Shown piece by piece: positions 8,528 through 18,300 of a DNA stretch of 64,000 nt (position 1 is its first letter; every line of letters starts with the position of its first letter). The stretch comes from Clostridium sp. CAG:567 (GTDB lineage Bacteria; Bacillota; Clostridia; TANB77; CAG-508). Position numbers and translations under genes: made by a program. Below the pieces are notes generated by a model that was not told the DNA's origin, did not search any database, and was given only the letters and a program-made list of their open reading frames with translations. Location: assembly GCA_000437855.1 (NCBI GenBank), contig FR902206.1, forward strand, positions 7,139-71,138, in the 5' to 3' direction.

Positions 8528-9509
8528 CTATAACTCAATTTCTCTTTCCGCAATTTTTCTCGCAAAATACCTATCATGTGAAACAAATAATATAGTTCCT
8601 GAATACGCCTTTAAGTTATCTTCAAGTATTTCTCTTGTTGAAATATCCAAATGATTAGTTGGCTCATCCAGTATTAAAAAATTGGTTTGCTTAATTACTA
8701 GTTCAGCAATTAAAAGTCTTACTCTTTCTCCTCCAGATAATTCTTTCATCCTTTTAAAAACATTTTCCCCGTAAAACATATATCTAGCTAAAATTGTTCT
8801 TGCCTGTGTTTCACTGCCACCAAAATTTTTCAAGAAGTACTCTAATATTGTATCAGATTCATTTTGAAACTTTATTTCCTGAGGAATATATCCAATTTTT
8901 ACTGATGGATTTATTTTTATTTCTCCACTAAAATCATTATCCTTGCCCAAAATTATTTTTATAAGTGTTGATTTTCCAGAGCCATTTTTGCCTTTTAATT
9001 GCACTTTTTCTCCTCCACTTAATGTGTTATATTCTTTCTTTAAAAAATCATCATCAAATTTAAATCCTGAACAAATCTTTTTAAATTTTTCTTCTAATTC
9101 ATATCCTCCTAAAGCAATATATTTTTCTTGCAATCTTCCATATTTTTGAAGAACTCGCTCTAAATTTTGATTTGGATTTGCCATTTCGTTTTCTAATTCT
9201 CTTAGCCTGTTTTTCATGAGAGTAAATTATTTAAAGCTTTCTTTTAGGTAATTTCCAACTATTATATCTTCTTGTTCTTTTTCATATATTTGCTTTAAGT
9301 ACCCTATAGTAGCACCTTTTCTTATATTTACATTGCCGAGTATCTTGTTTTTCATCACCACTAATTATTTTTAAAATAGTTGATTTTCCAGAGTCGTTTT
9401 CTCCGATTAGTGAAATTCTTTCTCCTGTCTTTACTTCAAAGCTTACTCCATCTAAAACGTTTTTCAAACCAAAATTCTTTTTTACATTATTTAATTCTAT
9501 TTCTATCAT
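8528..9509 (-). pseudogene. ABC-F ribosome-associated ATPase, decayed
   Basis: An ABC-F gene with at least four lesions. It starts at ATG 9509 (AAGGAGATATAAAAG before it) with Walker A GENDSGKST. A one-base insertion at about 9341-9345 shifts the frame after …KQDT. In the restored frame there is a TAA at about 9227-9229 (after …YLKESFK). Further on, the first-domain signature NTLSGGEKVQL runs directly into KGKNGSGKST, which is Walker A of the second domain, so the first Walker B, the inter-domain linker and the start of domain two (roughly 200 residues) are deleted in frame. Domain two is otherwise whole (LSGGERVR, LILDEPTNHLD, FVSHDRYF), but the protein stops early at …EREIEL. A functional product is unlikely. 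Confidence 0.88.
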
Positions 9510-9544
9510 CTTTTATATCTCCTTATCTTTTAATTCTTAAAAAT

Positions 9545-9601
9545 AACGAGATATATTTGCTATAACTTTTAACTATTACAACCTATAGCAATTATCTCGT
9601 T
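9545..9601 (-). terminator. attenuator-type hairpin upstream of the ABC-F gene
   Basis: On the minus strand AACGAGATAA-TTGCTATA pairs with TATAGCAAA-TATATCTCGTT. The hairpin is followed by ATTTTT and then the ABC-F ribosome site. Its 5' arm overlaps the last codons of the leader peptide, so ribosome position on the leader can decide whether the hairpin forms. This is the arrangement of ribosome-mediated attenuators in front of antibiotic-resistance ABC-F genes. Confidence 0.65.
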
Positions 9602-9666
9602 GTAATAGCTACACAGCCGAAGCTTCTGTTTTTTATTTTGTTCATAAAATTTTGTTTTTTATTCAT
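9592..9666 (-). CDS. leader peptide of the ABC-F attenuator, 24 aa
   Basis: A 24-codon ORF beginning MNKKQNFMNK and ending CVAITTR. AGGAGG sits six to seven bases upstream of its ATG at 9666. Its stop codon lies within the 5' arm of the attenuator hairpin, 82 bp before the ABC-F start. A translated short ORF ending inside a terminator hairpin ahead of an ABC-F gene is the known layout for drug-induced read-through (as in vmlR/msr-type leaders). Regulation by a stalled ribosome is inference. Confidence 0.6.
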   Translation of the reverse strand: MNKKQNFMNKIKNRSFGCVAITTR

Positions 9667-9681
9667 AATTTTCCTCCTATA

Positions 9682-9716
9682 ATAATAACTCCTAGCTAAT
9701 CTCTAGGAGTTATTAT
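9682..9716 (-). terminator. hairpin downstream of the tRNA-fMet fragment
   Basis: A 14-bp stem (ATAATAACTCCTAG with CTAGGAGTTATTAT) with a 7-nt loop, seven bases after the tRNA CCA end on the minus strand. Its position fits the original terminator of the tRNA gene. The T-run is poor (TTATTATTAT). Confidence 0.5.
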
Positions 9717-9723
9717 CTTACTT

Positions 9724-9769
9724 TGGTTGCGGGGGGATAGACTCGAACTATCGACCTTCGGGTTATGAG
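9724..9769 (-). pseudogene. 3' half of an initiator tRNA-fMet (attachment-site scar)
   Basis: On the minus strand the piece reads CTCATAACCCGAAGGTC, a T-arm with GTTCGAGTC, and CCCCGCAACCA. This is the anticodon loop (CAT) through the 3' CCA of a bacterial tRNA-fMet. The 5' half is absent: sequence diverges immediately 5' of the anticodon loop. Tyrosine integrases commonly cross over in the anticodon loop and leave just such a 3' fragment at the far end of an integrated element, so this is read as a residual attR. No intact partner tRNA-fMet is in the window. Confidence 0.7.
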
Positions 9770-10204
9770 AACTCTCCGAGTCGTTTTGGTCTTTTATTGA
9801 AATTTGTAGTTTATCCTTATATTTCAATGGTTTTGTGAGTTTTTCATTTTTTTCTTTTTCTACTTTTTTACCCATAGAAAAATCCCTCCTTGATATTTTA
9901 TATTTTATCACGGAAGGATTTATTTACACAATTTTTTCTATACTCTCAATACGACAATATTGTAAATGATGTAATAGGAACAAGACAAATGATTCTTATA
10001 GGAAAATGTTCAACGGCTGAAAATACATCAAGTTCTGAAATTAGAGATACTGACACTGCAGGTGAAATATAAAAAAGTTAATAGATAAAAATAGAAGCCT
10101 ACAAAATTGTTTGTAGACTTTTCACATGTAAATCATCTATTGAAAAACTCAAATATTTAATATATAATAAACATGCAAAAAACATCGAAAAAAGGAGTGA
10201 AAAA
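9770..10204. other. element debris upstream of addA
   Basis: There is no intact gene here. On the minus strand a reading frame with a good ribosome site (AAGGAGGGA) starts at 9875 (MGKKVEKEKNEKLTKP…) and runs through the tRNA fragment to a stop at 9696; it looks like a gene 5' end truncated at the junction. On the plus strand about 9949-10072 is an open stretch ending …SSSEIRDTDTAGEI with no start, probably a gene 3' end. A hairpin with CTACAAA/TTTGTAG (10095-10121) may end it. The rest holds the addA promoter region. Confidence 0.4.
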
Positions 10205-13200
10205 GTGGCAGAAGTTAAATGGACTAATGAACAATTACAAGCAATACAAGAAAAAAATTCAAACATATTAGTAGCTGCTGCAGCAGGTAGTGGTAAAACT
10301 GCTGTACTTGTAGAACGTATTATTCACAAAATAATTGATGAGCAAATGGATATTGACAAAATATTAGTTGTAACATTTACAAATGCAGCAGCTAGTGAAA
10401 TGCGTGAAAGAATACTAGAAGCAATATACAAAAAGTTAGAAGAAAATCCTGAAAATGTTCATTTACAAAGACAAATAATACTTTTAAATAAAGCAAGTAT
10501 ATGCACAATACACTCTTTTTGCTTAGACGTTATTCATAATCATTTTTATGAAATTGATTTACCAAGCAATTTTAAAATTGCAGATACAGCTGAAATAGAT
10601 CTTCTTAAACAAGAAGTATTAGATGATTTATTTGAGCAAAAATATACTGAAAATGATAAAAATTTTATAGAACTTTTAGAAAATTATACAAATTATCGTG
10701 GAGATGAAGCTTTACAAGAATTAGTATTAAAAATATATAAATTTATACAAAGTAGTCCATTTCCAATAAAATGGTTACAAGAAAAATTAGAATTATTAAA
10801 AATAGAAGATAAAGACATATCTCAAACAATATGGGGAAAACTTATAATTCAAACAGTAGACGATGATATACAAGAGAGTATTATGCAACTTGAAGTTACT
10901 AAATCTAAAATGGCGTTATATCCTGAAATGACTAAATTTTATCAAACAATAAGTGAAGATATAATAAACCTTCAAGATTTGCAAAAATATAATTCTTGGG
11001 ATGAATTATATATAAAATTATTAAATTTTAACTTTAGTAAATGGCCAGTTGACAAAAAAGTAATAAATGACTTAAAAGAAGATTCAAAAGAAATAAGAGA
11101 CAAAGTAAAAAAACATATTAAAGAAAAAACTGCAAAGCTATTAAGCTGTTCACAAGAACAAGCCGTAAAAGACTTGAAAATTATTACTCCAATACTAGAG
11201 AAACTTTCAAATTTGGTAACAGAGTTTACAAAAAACTTTGCAGAAAAAAAGAAAGAAAAAAATTGCATTGATTTTAATGATATTGAACACTTTGCATTAA
11301 AAATATTATTAGATGAAAATAATAACCCAACAGAAGTTGCAAAAAAATATAAAGAAAAATTTGAAGAAATTGCAATTGACGAATATCAAGATAGTAACTT
11401 GGTACAAGAAGCTATATTAACAAGCATTTCCAAAGGTAACAACATTTTTATGGTAGGAGATGTTAAACAAAGTATATATAAATTTAGACAAGCAAGGCCA
11501 GAGCTATTTTTACAAAAATATGATGAATACAAAAATAAAGAAGAAAAGGCACAAGAAGATAATTTGAAAATACAGCTATTTCGCAATTTTAGAAGTAGGC
11601 AAAACATATTAAATATTACTAACTTAGTATTTGAATCAATAATGAGCAAAGAACTAGGAGATATAAATTACAACGAAAACGAATACTTAAACTATGGAGC
11701 AAATTACCCGGAACCAGAAGAAATAAAAAATTATGCAGGTATTGCTGAGTTAGATATTATAGATTTAAAAGAAGATGAATCAATTACAGCTTTTGAAGGT
11801 GAAGAAGACGAAGAGGAACAAGAAAGAGTTGAAGATGATGTATTAGAGGCTAAGTTTGTAGCAAACAAAATACAAGAATTATTAAATAGTAATTATATGG
11901 TATTTGACAAGAAACAAGGCTATAGAAAAATTAGACCAAAAGATATTGTAATTTTACTAAGAGCAACATCGAATTTATCTCCAATATATGAAAAAGAACT
12001 ATCTGATTTGGAATTACCAGTATTTAGTGATACATCAGGAACTTATTTAGATACAGTAGAAATACAAACAATATTATCAGTACTAAAAATTATTGATAAC
12101 CCATTACAAGATATTCCACTTGTAGTAGTATTAAGGTCATCAATTTGCAATTTTACAGATAATGATTTAATTACAATAAGATTAACAGATAGAAATTGTA
12201 ATTTTTATGAGGCTTTAATAAAAACAAGGCTAATATGTGATGGAGATTTAAAAAACAAAATAGAAAGCTTTTTAGAAAAACTTGAAAAGTGGAAAAGTAT
12301 ATCACAATATATGCCTTTAGATGAATTTATATGGCAAATATATTTAGATACAGGATATTACCAATATGTCGGACTACTTCCAAATGGAGCAATGAGACAA
12401 GCAAACCTTAAAACATTATTTGAAAAAGCTAAACAATATGAAAAAGCAAGTTTTAAAGGGTTATTCAATTTTATACAATTTATAGATAAACTAAAAAAAC
12501 AGAATGGAGATTTAGCTTCAGCAAAACTTATTGGAGAAAATGAAGATGTAATTAGAATCATGAGTATTCATAAAAGTAAAGGATTAGAATTTCCAGTTGT
12601 GTTTTTGTGCAACTCTCATAAAAAGTTTAATATGCAAGATTTAAATGACAATATTTTATTACATCAAGATATTGGCTTTGGTCCAACAATTATGGATACA
12701 ACTAGAAAAATTAAGTATTCTAGCATAGCAAAAGATGCAATTAAATTAAAAATGAAACAGGAAACACTTTCAGAAGAACAAAGAATTTTGTATGTTGCAT
12801 TAACAAGAGCAAAGGAAAAACTATATATTACAGGAAGAAGCAAAGATTTTACTAAATATGTACAAGATAAAAATAAAGTACTTGAAATGTATGAAAGTGA
12901 AAACATAAAACTAGATGCTAAACTTATGAAAAAAGCCAATTCATACTTAGACTGGCTTATGTATGTGTATTTGTTTAATCAAGGAAGAACGATTACACTA
13001 AAAGGAGAATCATACAAATTAAGTGATATTATAACTTTAAATGTTAGTAATAAAAAAGACTTGTTAAAAGCTTTAGCAAAAGAAGAAGTAGTTGAGCAAA
13101 TTGATTTAAAAGAAAAGATAGAACAAATATTAAAAAATAAATCAGATGAAGAAAATAAAAAATCTGAACAAGCATTAAAAGAATTACTAGAATGGAAATA

Positions 13201-13888
13201 TGACTATATTGTAGACACAACACTTCCTACTAAATCATCTGTTACAAAAATTAAGCAAGAAAAAATCAAATTAGAAGAAATACTAAAAGGAATAGAAAGT
13301 GAAGAAGTAGAATACAAAAAATCATATACACCCAAATTCATGCAAGAAGATAAGAAAATATCAAGTGCAGAAAAAGGTACTTTAGTACACTTATGTATCC
13401 AAAGATTAGATGAAAGAAAAGACTATGAGTTAAAAGATATTCAAAACATGATACTTAACTTAGTTGAAAAAGAAATAATTACACAAAATGAAGCAGATGC
13501 AATTGATGTAAATTTAATTTATCAATATACAAAATCACAATTATTTGAAGAATTAAGGAAAGCAAAAGAAGTACATAAAGAGCAACCATTTTATATAAAC
13601 ATACCTGCAAAAGATGTTGTAAGTGAAGCGGAAAATTCAAAGAAAAACATTTTAGTACAAGGTATTATAGACTTATATTATATTGATAAAAACGATAATT
13701 TAGTGTTAATTGATTTTAAAACAGATTACATTTCAAATGAACCAAATGCAAAAGAAAAAATACTTGATAAATATAAAGTACAATTAGAAATATACAAAAC
13801 AGCACTAGAGCAGGCATTAAATAGAAAAACAAGTAAGACTGCTTTATGCTTAGTTAAAAGTGAGTATGAAGAAGTTGTACTTGAATAA
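10205..13888 (+). CDS. addA: ATP-dependent helicase/nuclease subunit A
   Basis: 1227 residues, the usual length for AddA. The UvrD-type helicase shows Walker A AAAGSGKTAVLV near residue 24, FTNAAASEMRERI (motif Ia), Walker B in IAIDEYQDSNLVQ near 395, and motif VI near 860 (YVALTRAKEKLYITG). The C-terminal RecB-type nuclease has GIIDLYY and LIDFKTDYI. The GTG start follows AAAGGAGTGAAAAA. AddA works with AddB to resect double-strand breaks up to Chi. In Bacillota addB normally lies immediately upstream, but here that position is occupied by tRNA and mobile-element debris. The gene itself looks intact. Confidence 0.95.
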   Translation: MAEVKWTNEQLQAIQEKNSNILVAAAAGSGKTAVLVERIIHKIIDEQMDIDKILVVTFTNAAASEMRERILEAIYKKLEENPENVHLQRQIILLNKASICTIHSFCLDVIHNHFYEIDLPSNFKIADTAEIDLLKQEVLDDLFEQKYTENDKNFIELLENYTNYRGDEALQELVLKIYKFIQSSPFPIKWLQEKLELLKIEDKDISQTIWGKLIIQTVDDDIQESIMQLEVTKSKMALYPEMTKFYQTISEDIINLQDLQKYNSWDELYIKLLNFNFSKWPVDKKVINDLKEDSKEIRDKVKKHIKEKTAKLLSCSQEQAVKDLKIITPILEKLSNLVTEFTKNFAEKKKEKNCIDFNDIEHFALKILLDENNNPTEVAKKYKEKFEEIAIDEYQDSNLVQEAILTSISKGNNIFMVGDVKQSIYKFRQARPELFLQKYDEYKNKEEKAQEDNLKIQLFRNFRSRQNILNITNLVFESIMSKELGDINYNENEYLNYGANYPEPEEIKNYAGIAELDIIDLKEDESITAFEGEEDEEEQERVEDDVLEAKFVANKIQELLNSNYMVFDKKQGYRKIRPKDIVILLRATSNLSPIYEKELSDLELPVFSDTSGTYLDTVEIQTILSVLKIIDNPLQDIPLVVVLRSSICNFTDNDLITIRLTDRNCNFYEALIKTRLICDGDLKNKIESFLEKLEKWKSISQYMPLDEFIWQIYLDTGYYQYVGLLPNGAMRQANLKTLFEKAKQYEKASFKGLFNFIQFIDKLKKQNGDLASAKLIGENEDVIRIMSIHKSKGLEFPVVFLCNSHKKFNMQDLNDNILLHQDIGFGPTIMDTTRKIKYSSIAKDAIKLKMKQETLSEEQRILYVALTRAKEKLYITGRSKDFTKYVQDKNKVLEMYESENIKLDAKLMKKANSYLDWLMYVYLFNQGRTITLKGESYKLSDIITLNVSNKKDLLKALAKEEVVEQIDLKEKIEQILKNKSDEENKKSEQALKELLEWKYDYIVDTTLPTKSSVTKIKQEKIKLEEILKGIESEEVEYKKSYTPKFMQEDKKISSAEKGTLVHLCIQRLDERKDYELKDIQNMILNLVEKEIITQNEADAIDVNLIYQYTKSQLFEELRKAKEVHKEQPFYINIPAKDVVSEAENSKKNILVQGIIDLYYIDKNDNLVLIDFKTDYISNEPNAKEKILDKYKVQLEIYKTALEQALNRKTSKTALCLVKSEYEEVVLE

Positions 13889-13912
13889 TTATTATATAAG
13901 GAGAATATTTTT

Positions 13913-15361
13913 ATGAGTGAAAAATATGATGTAATAGCAGTTGGAATGGGACCAAGTTCAATATTTATGGCTTATGAATTAATAAAATTAAAAAAAGCAC
14001 ATAAAGTTTTATTAATTGAGCAAGGAAAAAAAGTAGAAGATAGGTATTGTCCAATAGAAAAAACAGGAAATTGTATTAAATGCAAACCATTCTGTAATAT
14101 TACTAGTGGATTTTCTGGAGCTGGAGCGTTTTCAGATGGAAAATTATCTTTATATAATAAAGAAGATGATGACATATATATTGGTGGAATTTTACATGAA
14201 TATATTGGAGTAGAAGAAACAAAAAGATTAATAGATTATACAGATAAAATATATTTAGACTTTGGTGCAGATACTAAACTTGAAGGAACAGAACACCAAG
14301 AAGAAATAAAAAAGATTTCAGATAAAGCAAAAAAAGAAGGGATAAACCTTATAAATATTCCTATACGACATTTAGGAACAGAAAAAGCACATGAATTATA
14401 TAAAAGATTAGAAGATTATTTATCAGAACATCACATTGAAATGAAATATCAAACAATAGTTGAAGATTTAATTATTGAAAAAGGAAAAATAAAAGGCGTT
14501 AGAATAAAGCCAGCTAAAGAATTAAACAACGAGGATGCTGAACTTGAAGAAATATATGCAGATAATGTAGTTATTGCAGTTGGAAGAAAAGGTGCTAACT
14601 GGCTGGTAAATATGTGTGAAAAGCATAATATAAAAACTAAGTCTGGAATTGTAGATATAGGGGTTAGATATGAATTACCAGATAGAATAATGAAGGACAT
14701 AAATACTTACATGTATGAAGGAAAGTTCATAGGAAAACCAGAACCTTTTAAAGACAAAGTAAGAACATTTTGCCAAAATCCAAGTGGATTTGTTGCATCA
14801 GAAGTATACGATAATAACCTAAGCTTAGTAAATGGACATTCATATAAAGAAAGAAAAAGTACAAATACAAACTTGGCTATTCTTGTTTCACATCATTTTA
14901 CATATCCATTTAATAAACCAATTGATTATGGAAGAAATGTTGCAAAAAATTTAAATGAATTAGGTGCAGGCAACATACTAGTACAAAGATTGGGAGATAT
15001 TTATAGAGGAAAAAGAACTTGGGAACAAGAATTAAAACAAAATACTGTTATTCCAACTTTAAAATCAGCAGTACCAGGAGATATTACTTATGCAATTGGC
15101 TATAGAACAATGACAGATATTTTAAATTTTATACGTAGTATGGATAAAGTTGTTGAAGGATTTGCTGATCCAGATAATTTACTATATGCACCAGAAATAA
15201 AATTTTATAGTAACCAAGTTGTAATAGATAACAATTTTGAATCAAACATAAAAGGATTATACTCAATAGGAGATGGAGGAGGAATGACAAGAGGACTAAT
15301 GATGGCATCTGCTTCTGGAGTACAAATGGCCAGAATATTAGCACAAAAAGGAGAAAAATAA
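13913..15361 (+). CDS. FAD-dependent dehydrogenase (COG2509 type)
   Basis: 482 residues. The N-terminal FAD-binding motif is VIAVGMGPSSIFMAYEL, with a Cys-rich CPIEKTGNCIKCKPFCN at about 45-60 and a second dinucleotide motif NVVIAVGRKGANWL near 220. The C-terminus SIGDGGGMTRGLMMASASGVQMA closes the FAD site, as in this family. The substrate is unknown. It is 24 bp after addA and ends one base before dnaE, so it is part of an addA-dnaE operon. The clustered Cys could hold a metal or disulphide; that is inference. Confidence 0.88.
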   Translation: MSEKYDVIAVGMGPSSIFMAYELIKLKKAHKVLLIEQGKKVEDRYCPIEKTGNCIKCKPFCNITSGFSGAGAFSDGKLSLYNKEDDDIYIGGILHEYIGVEETKRLIDYTDKIYLDFGADTKLEGTEHQEEIKKISDKAKKEGINLINIPIRHLGTEKAHELYKRLEDYLSEHHIEMKYQTIVEDLIIEKGKIKGVRIKPAKELNNEDAELEEIYADNVVIAVGRKGANWLVNMCEKHNIKTKSGIVDIGVRYELPDRIMKDINTYMYEGKFIGKPEPFKDKVRTFCQNPSGFVASEVYDNNLSLVNGHSYKERKSTNTNLAILVSHHFTYPFNKPIDYGRNVAKNLNELGAGNILVQRLGDIYRGKRTWEQELKQNTVIPTLKSAVPGDITYAIGYRTMTDILNFIRSMDKVVEGFADPDNLLYAPEIKFYSNQVVIDNNFESNIKGLYSIGDGGGMTRGLMMASASGVQMARILAQKGEK

Positions 15362-15362
15362 A

Positions 15363-18300
15363 ATGTCAAATTTTGTACATTTGCATATACATAGTGAATT
15401 CAGTTTACTAGATGGAGCAAATAGAATAAAAGACTTACCGGTAAGGGCAAAAGAATTAGGAATGAATGCTATGGCAATTACAGACCATGGCGCTATGTTT
15501 GGTGCAATTGACTTTTATAAAGCATGCAAAGCAAATGACATTAAACCAATAATAGGTTGTGAAGTTTATGTTGCACCAAGAAATAGAAAAGATAAAGACC
15601 CTAATTTAGATGCAAAATATAATCATTTAATATTATTAGCTAAAGACAACCAAGGATATAAAAATCTTGCAACTTTAGTTTCTTTAGGTTATACAGAAGG
15701 TTTTTATTATAAACCTAGAATAGACCACGAAATAATAGAAAAATATCATGAAGGGATAATATGCTTAAGTGCATGTTTAGCAGGAGAAGTAAACCAAGCA
15801 ATACTTGCAAATGATATGGAAAAAGCAAAAGAAGTTGCTTTATGGTATAAGTCTATATTTGGAGAAGACTATTACTTAGAAATCCAAAACAATGGAATAA
15901 AAGAACAAGTTTTAGCAAATCAAAAATTAATACAATTATCAAGAGAGCTAGATATTCCACTTGTAGCAACAAATGATGCTCACTATTTAAAAAGAGAAGA
16001 TGCATATAACCATGAGGTTTTACTTTGTATACAAACTGGAAAACGTATGACAGATGAAGACAGAATGAAATTTGACACAGATGAGTTATATGTTAAATCA
16101 CCAGAAGAGATGAGTGACTACTTTAAAAATGTACCAGATGCGATTGAAAATACAGTGAAAATAGCAGAAAAATGTAATGTAGAATTTGAATTTGGACATA
16201 CAATTTTGCCCAATTATGATGTGCCACAAGAATTTGCAACTCACTATGATTACTTAGAAAAACTTACTTATGATGGACTAAAAAATAGATATGGAGAAAA
16301 CCTAAGTAAAGAAATATTGGAAAGAACAGAATATGAACTAAGTGTCATTAAAAAAATGGGATATGTAGATTACTTCTTAATTGTATGGGACTATATTCAT
16401 TATGCTAAAACACATAATATACCAGTTGGACCAGGTAGAGGTTCAGGGGCTGGTTCAATAGTTGCATATAGTATTGAAATTACAGATATTGACCCTATTC
16501 AATATAACCTAATTTTTGAGCGATTTTTAAATCCTGAAAGAATTAGTATGCCTGATTTTGACGTTGACTTTTGCTATGAAAAAAGAGATAAAGTTATAGA
16601 ATATGTTGAGCAAAAATATGGTAAAGACCATGTTTCACAGATTATTACATTTGGAACAATGTCTGCTAGAATGGTTATTCGTGATGTTGCAAGAGTATTA
16701 GATATGCCTTATGCAGAAGCAGACAAACTAGCTAAAATGATACCAAATGAAATACATATTACAATAAAAAAAGCTATGGAGCAAAACAAAGAATTAAAAG
16801 ACCTTTACGATACAGACGAAGAAATTAAAAAAATGTTAAATATTGCCATGGCTTTAGAAGGAATGCCAAGACAGGCTTCAACACATGCTTGTGGTATAGT
16901 TATTACAAAAGAACCAGTAGTAAGCTATGTGCCACTGTATGTAAGAGATGGAGCTATATCAACACAATATATAATGACAACACTAGAAGAACTTGGACTT
17001 TTAAAAATGGATTTCTTAGGATTAAGAACATTAACTGTTATTCAAGATACAATAGACTTGGTAAAACAAAATCAAGGAATAGATGTTAAGTTTGACGAAA
17101 AGATGAATGATCCTAAGGTATACAAACTATGGCAAAATGGAGAATCAGTTGGTATATTCCAGTTTGAAAGTCAAGGAATGACAAACTTCATGAAGGAATT
17201 GAAACCAGACTGCTTGGAAGATATAATTGCGGGAGTTTCTTTATACAGACCTGGCCCAATGGATCAAATACCAAGATATATTGCAAATAAAAAAGATCCA
17301 GAACATGCAGTATATACACATCCAGCACTAAAACCAATTCTTGAAGTTACCTATGGCTGTATGGTTTACCAAGAACAAGTTATGCAAATAGTTAGAGACT
17401 TAGCTGGTTATTCATTAGGCAGAGCTGACTTAGTAAGAAGAGCCATGGGTAAGAAAAAGCTAGATGTAATGGCAAAGGAAAGAGAAATATTTATACATGG
17501 ACAAATAGATGAAAATGGGAATATTGTTGTTCCTGGTTGCATTAGAAATGGCATAGATGAAAAGTCTGCAAATAAAATATTTGACGAAATGGCTGAATTT
17601 GCTAAATATGCATTTAATAAGTCACATGCTGCAGCTTATGCAGTTATATCATTTAGAACTGCATATTTAAAAGCATATTATCCAACAGAATTTATGGCTG
17701 CAATGCTTAATAGTTTTTTAGGAAATCTAGATAAAGTACCAGGTTATATTGAAGAATGCAAAAGACTATCAATTCAAATATTAAAACCAGATATAAATAA
17801 AAGCTATACAAGGTTTACAGTTGATAAAAATCAAATTCGTTTTGGACTTGGAAGTATTAAAAATGTGGGAACAGCTGCTGTTGACGAAATTGTAGAAGAA
17901 AGAACAAAACATGGAGAATTTAAAGATTTTAGTGATTTTTGTGAAAGAATAAAAGAAACAACAGTTAATAAAAAATGTATTGAAAGTTTAATAAAAGCGG
18001 GAGCTTTTGATGAACTAGGACAAACAAGAAAAACATTTATGGCATCTTATGAAAATATTATTGATACAATAAGCAATGACAAAAAGGGATTTGATGGTCA
18101 AGTTTCAATGTTTGACTTAGGAGGAGAAACTCAAAAAGAAGAAATAAAATATAATTATATAATTGAACCTGAATATGATGAAAAAGAGAAACTTTCAATG
18201 GAAAAAGAAATGCTTGGAATATATATTTCGGGACATCCACTGGAAAAAATGAGAGCACAAATCGAAGCAAAAACTACTATAAATAGCTTGAAACTAAGAG

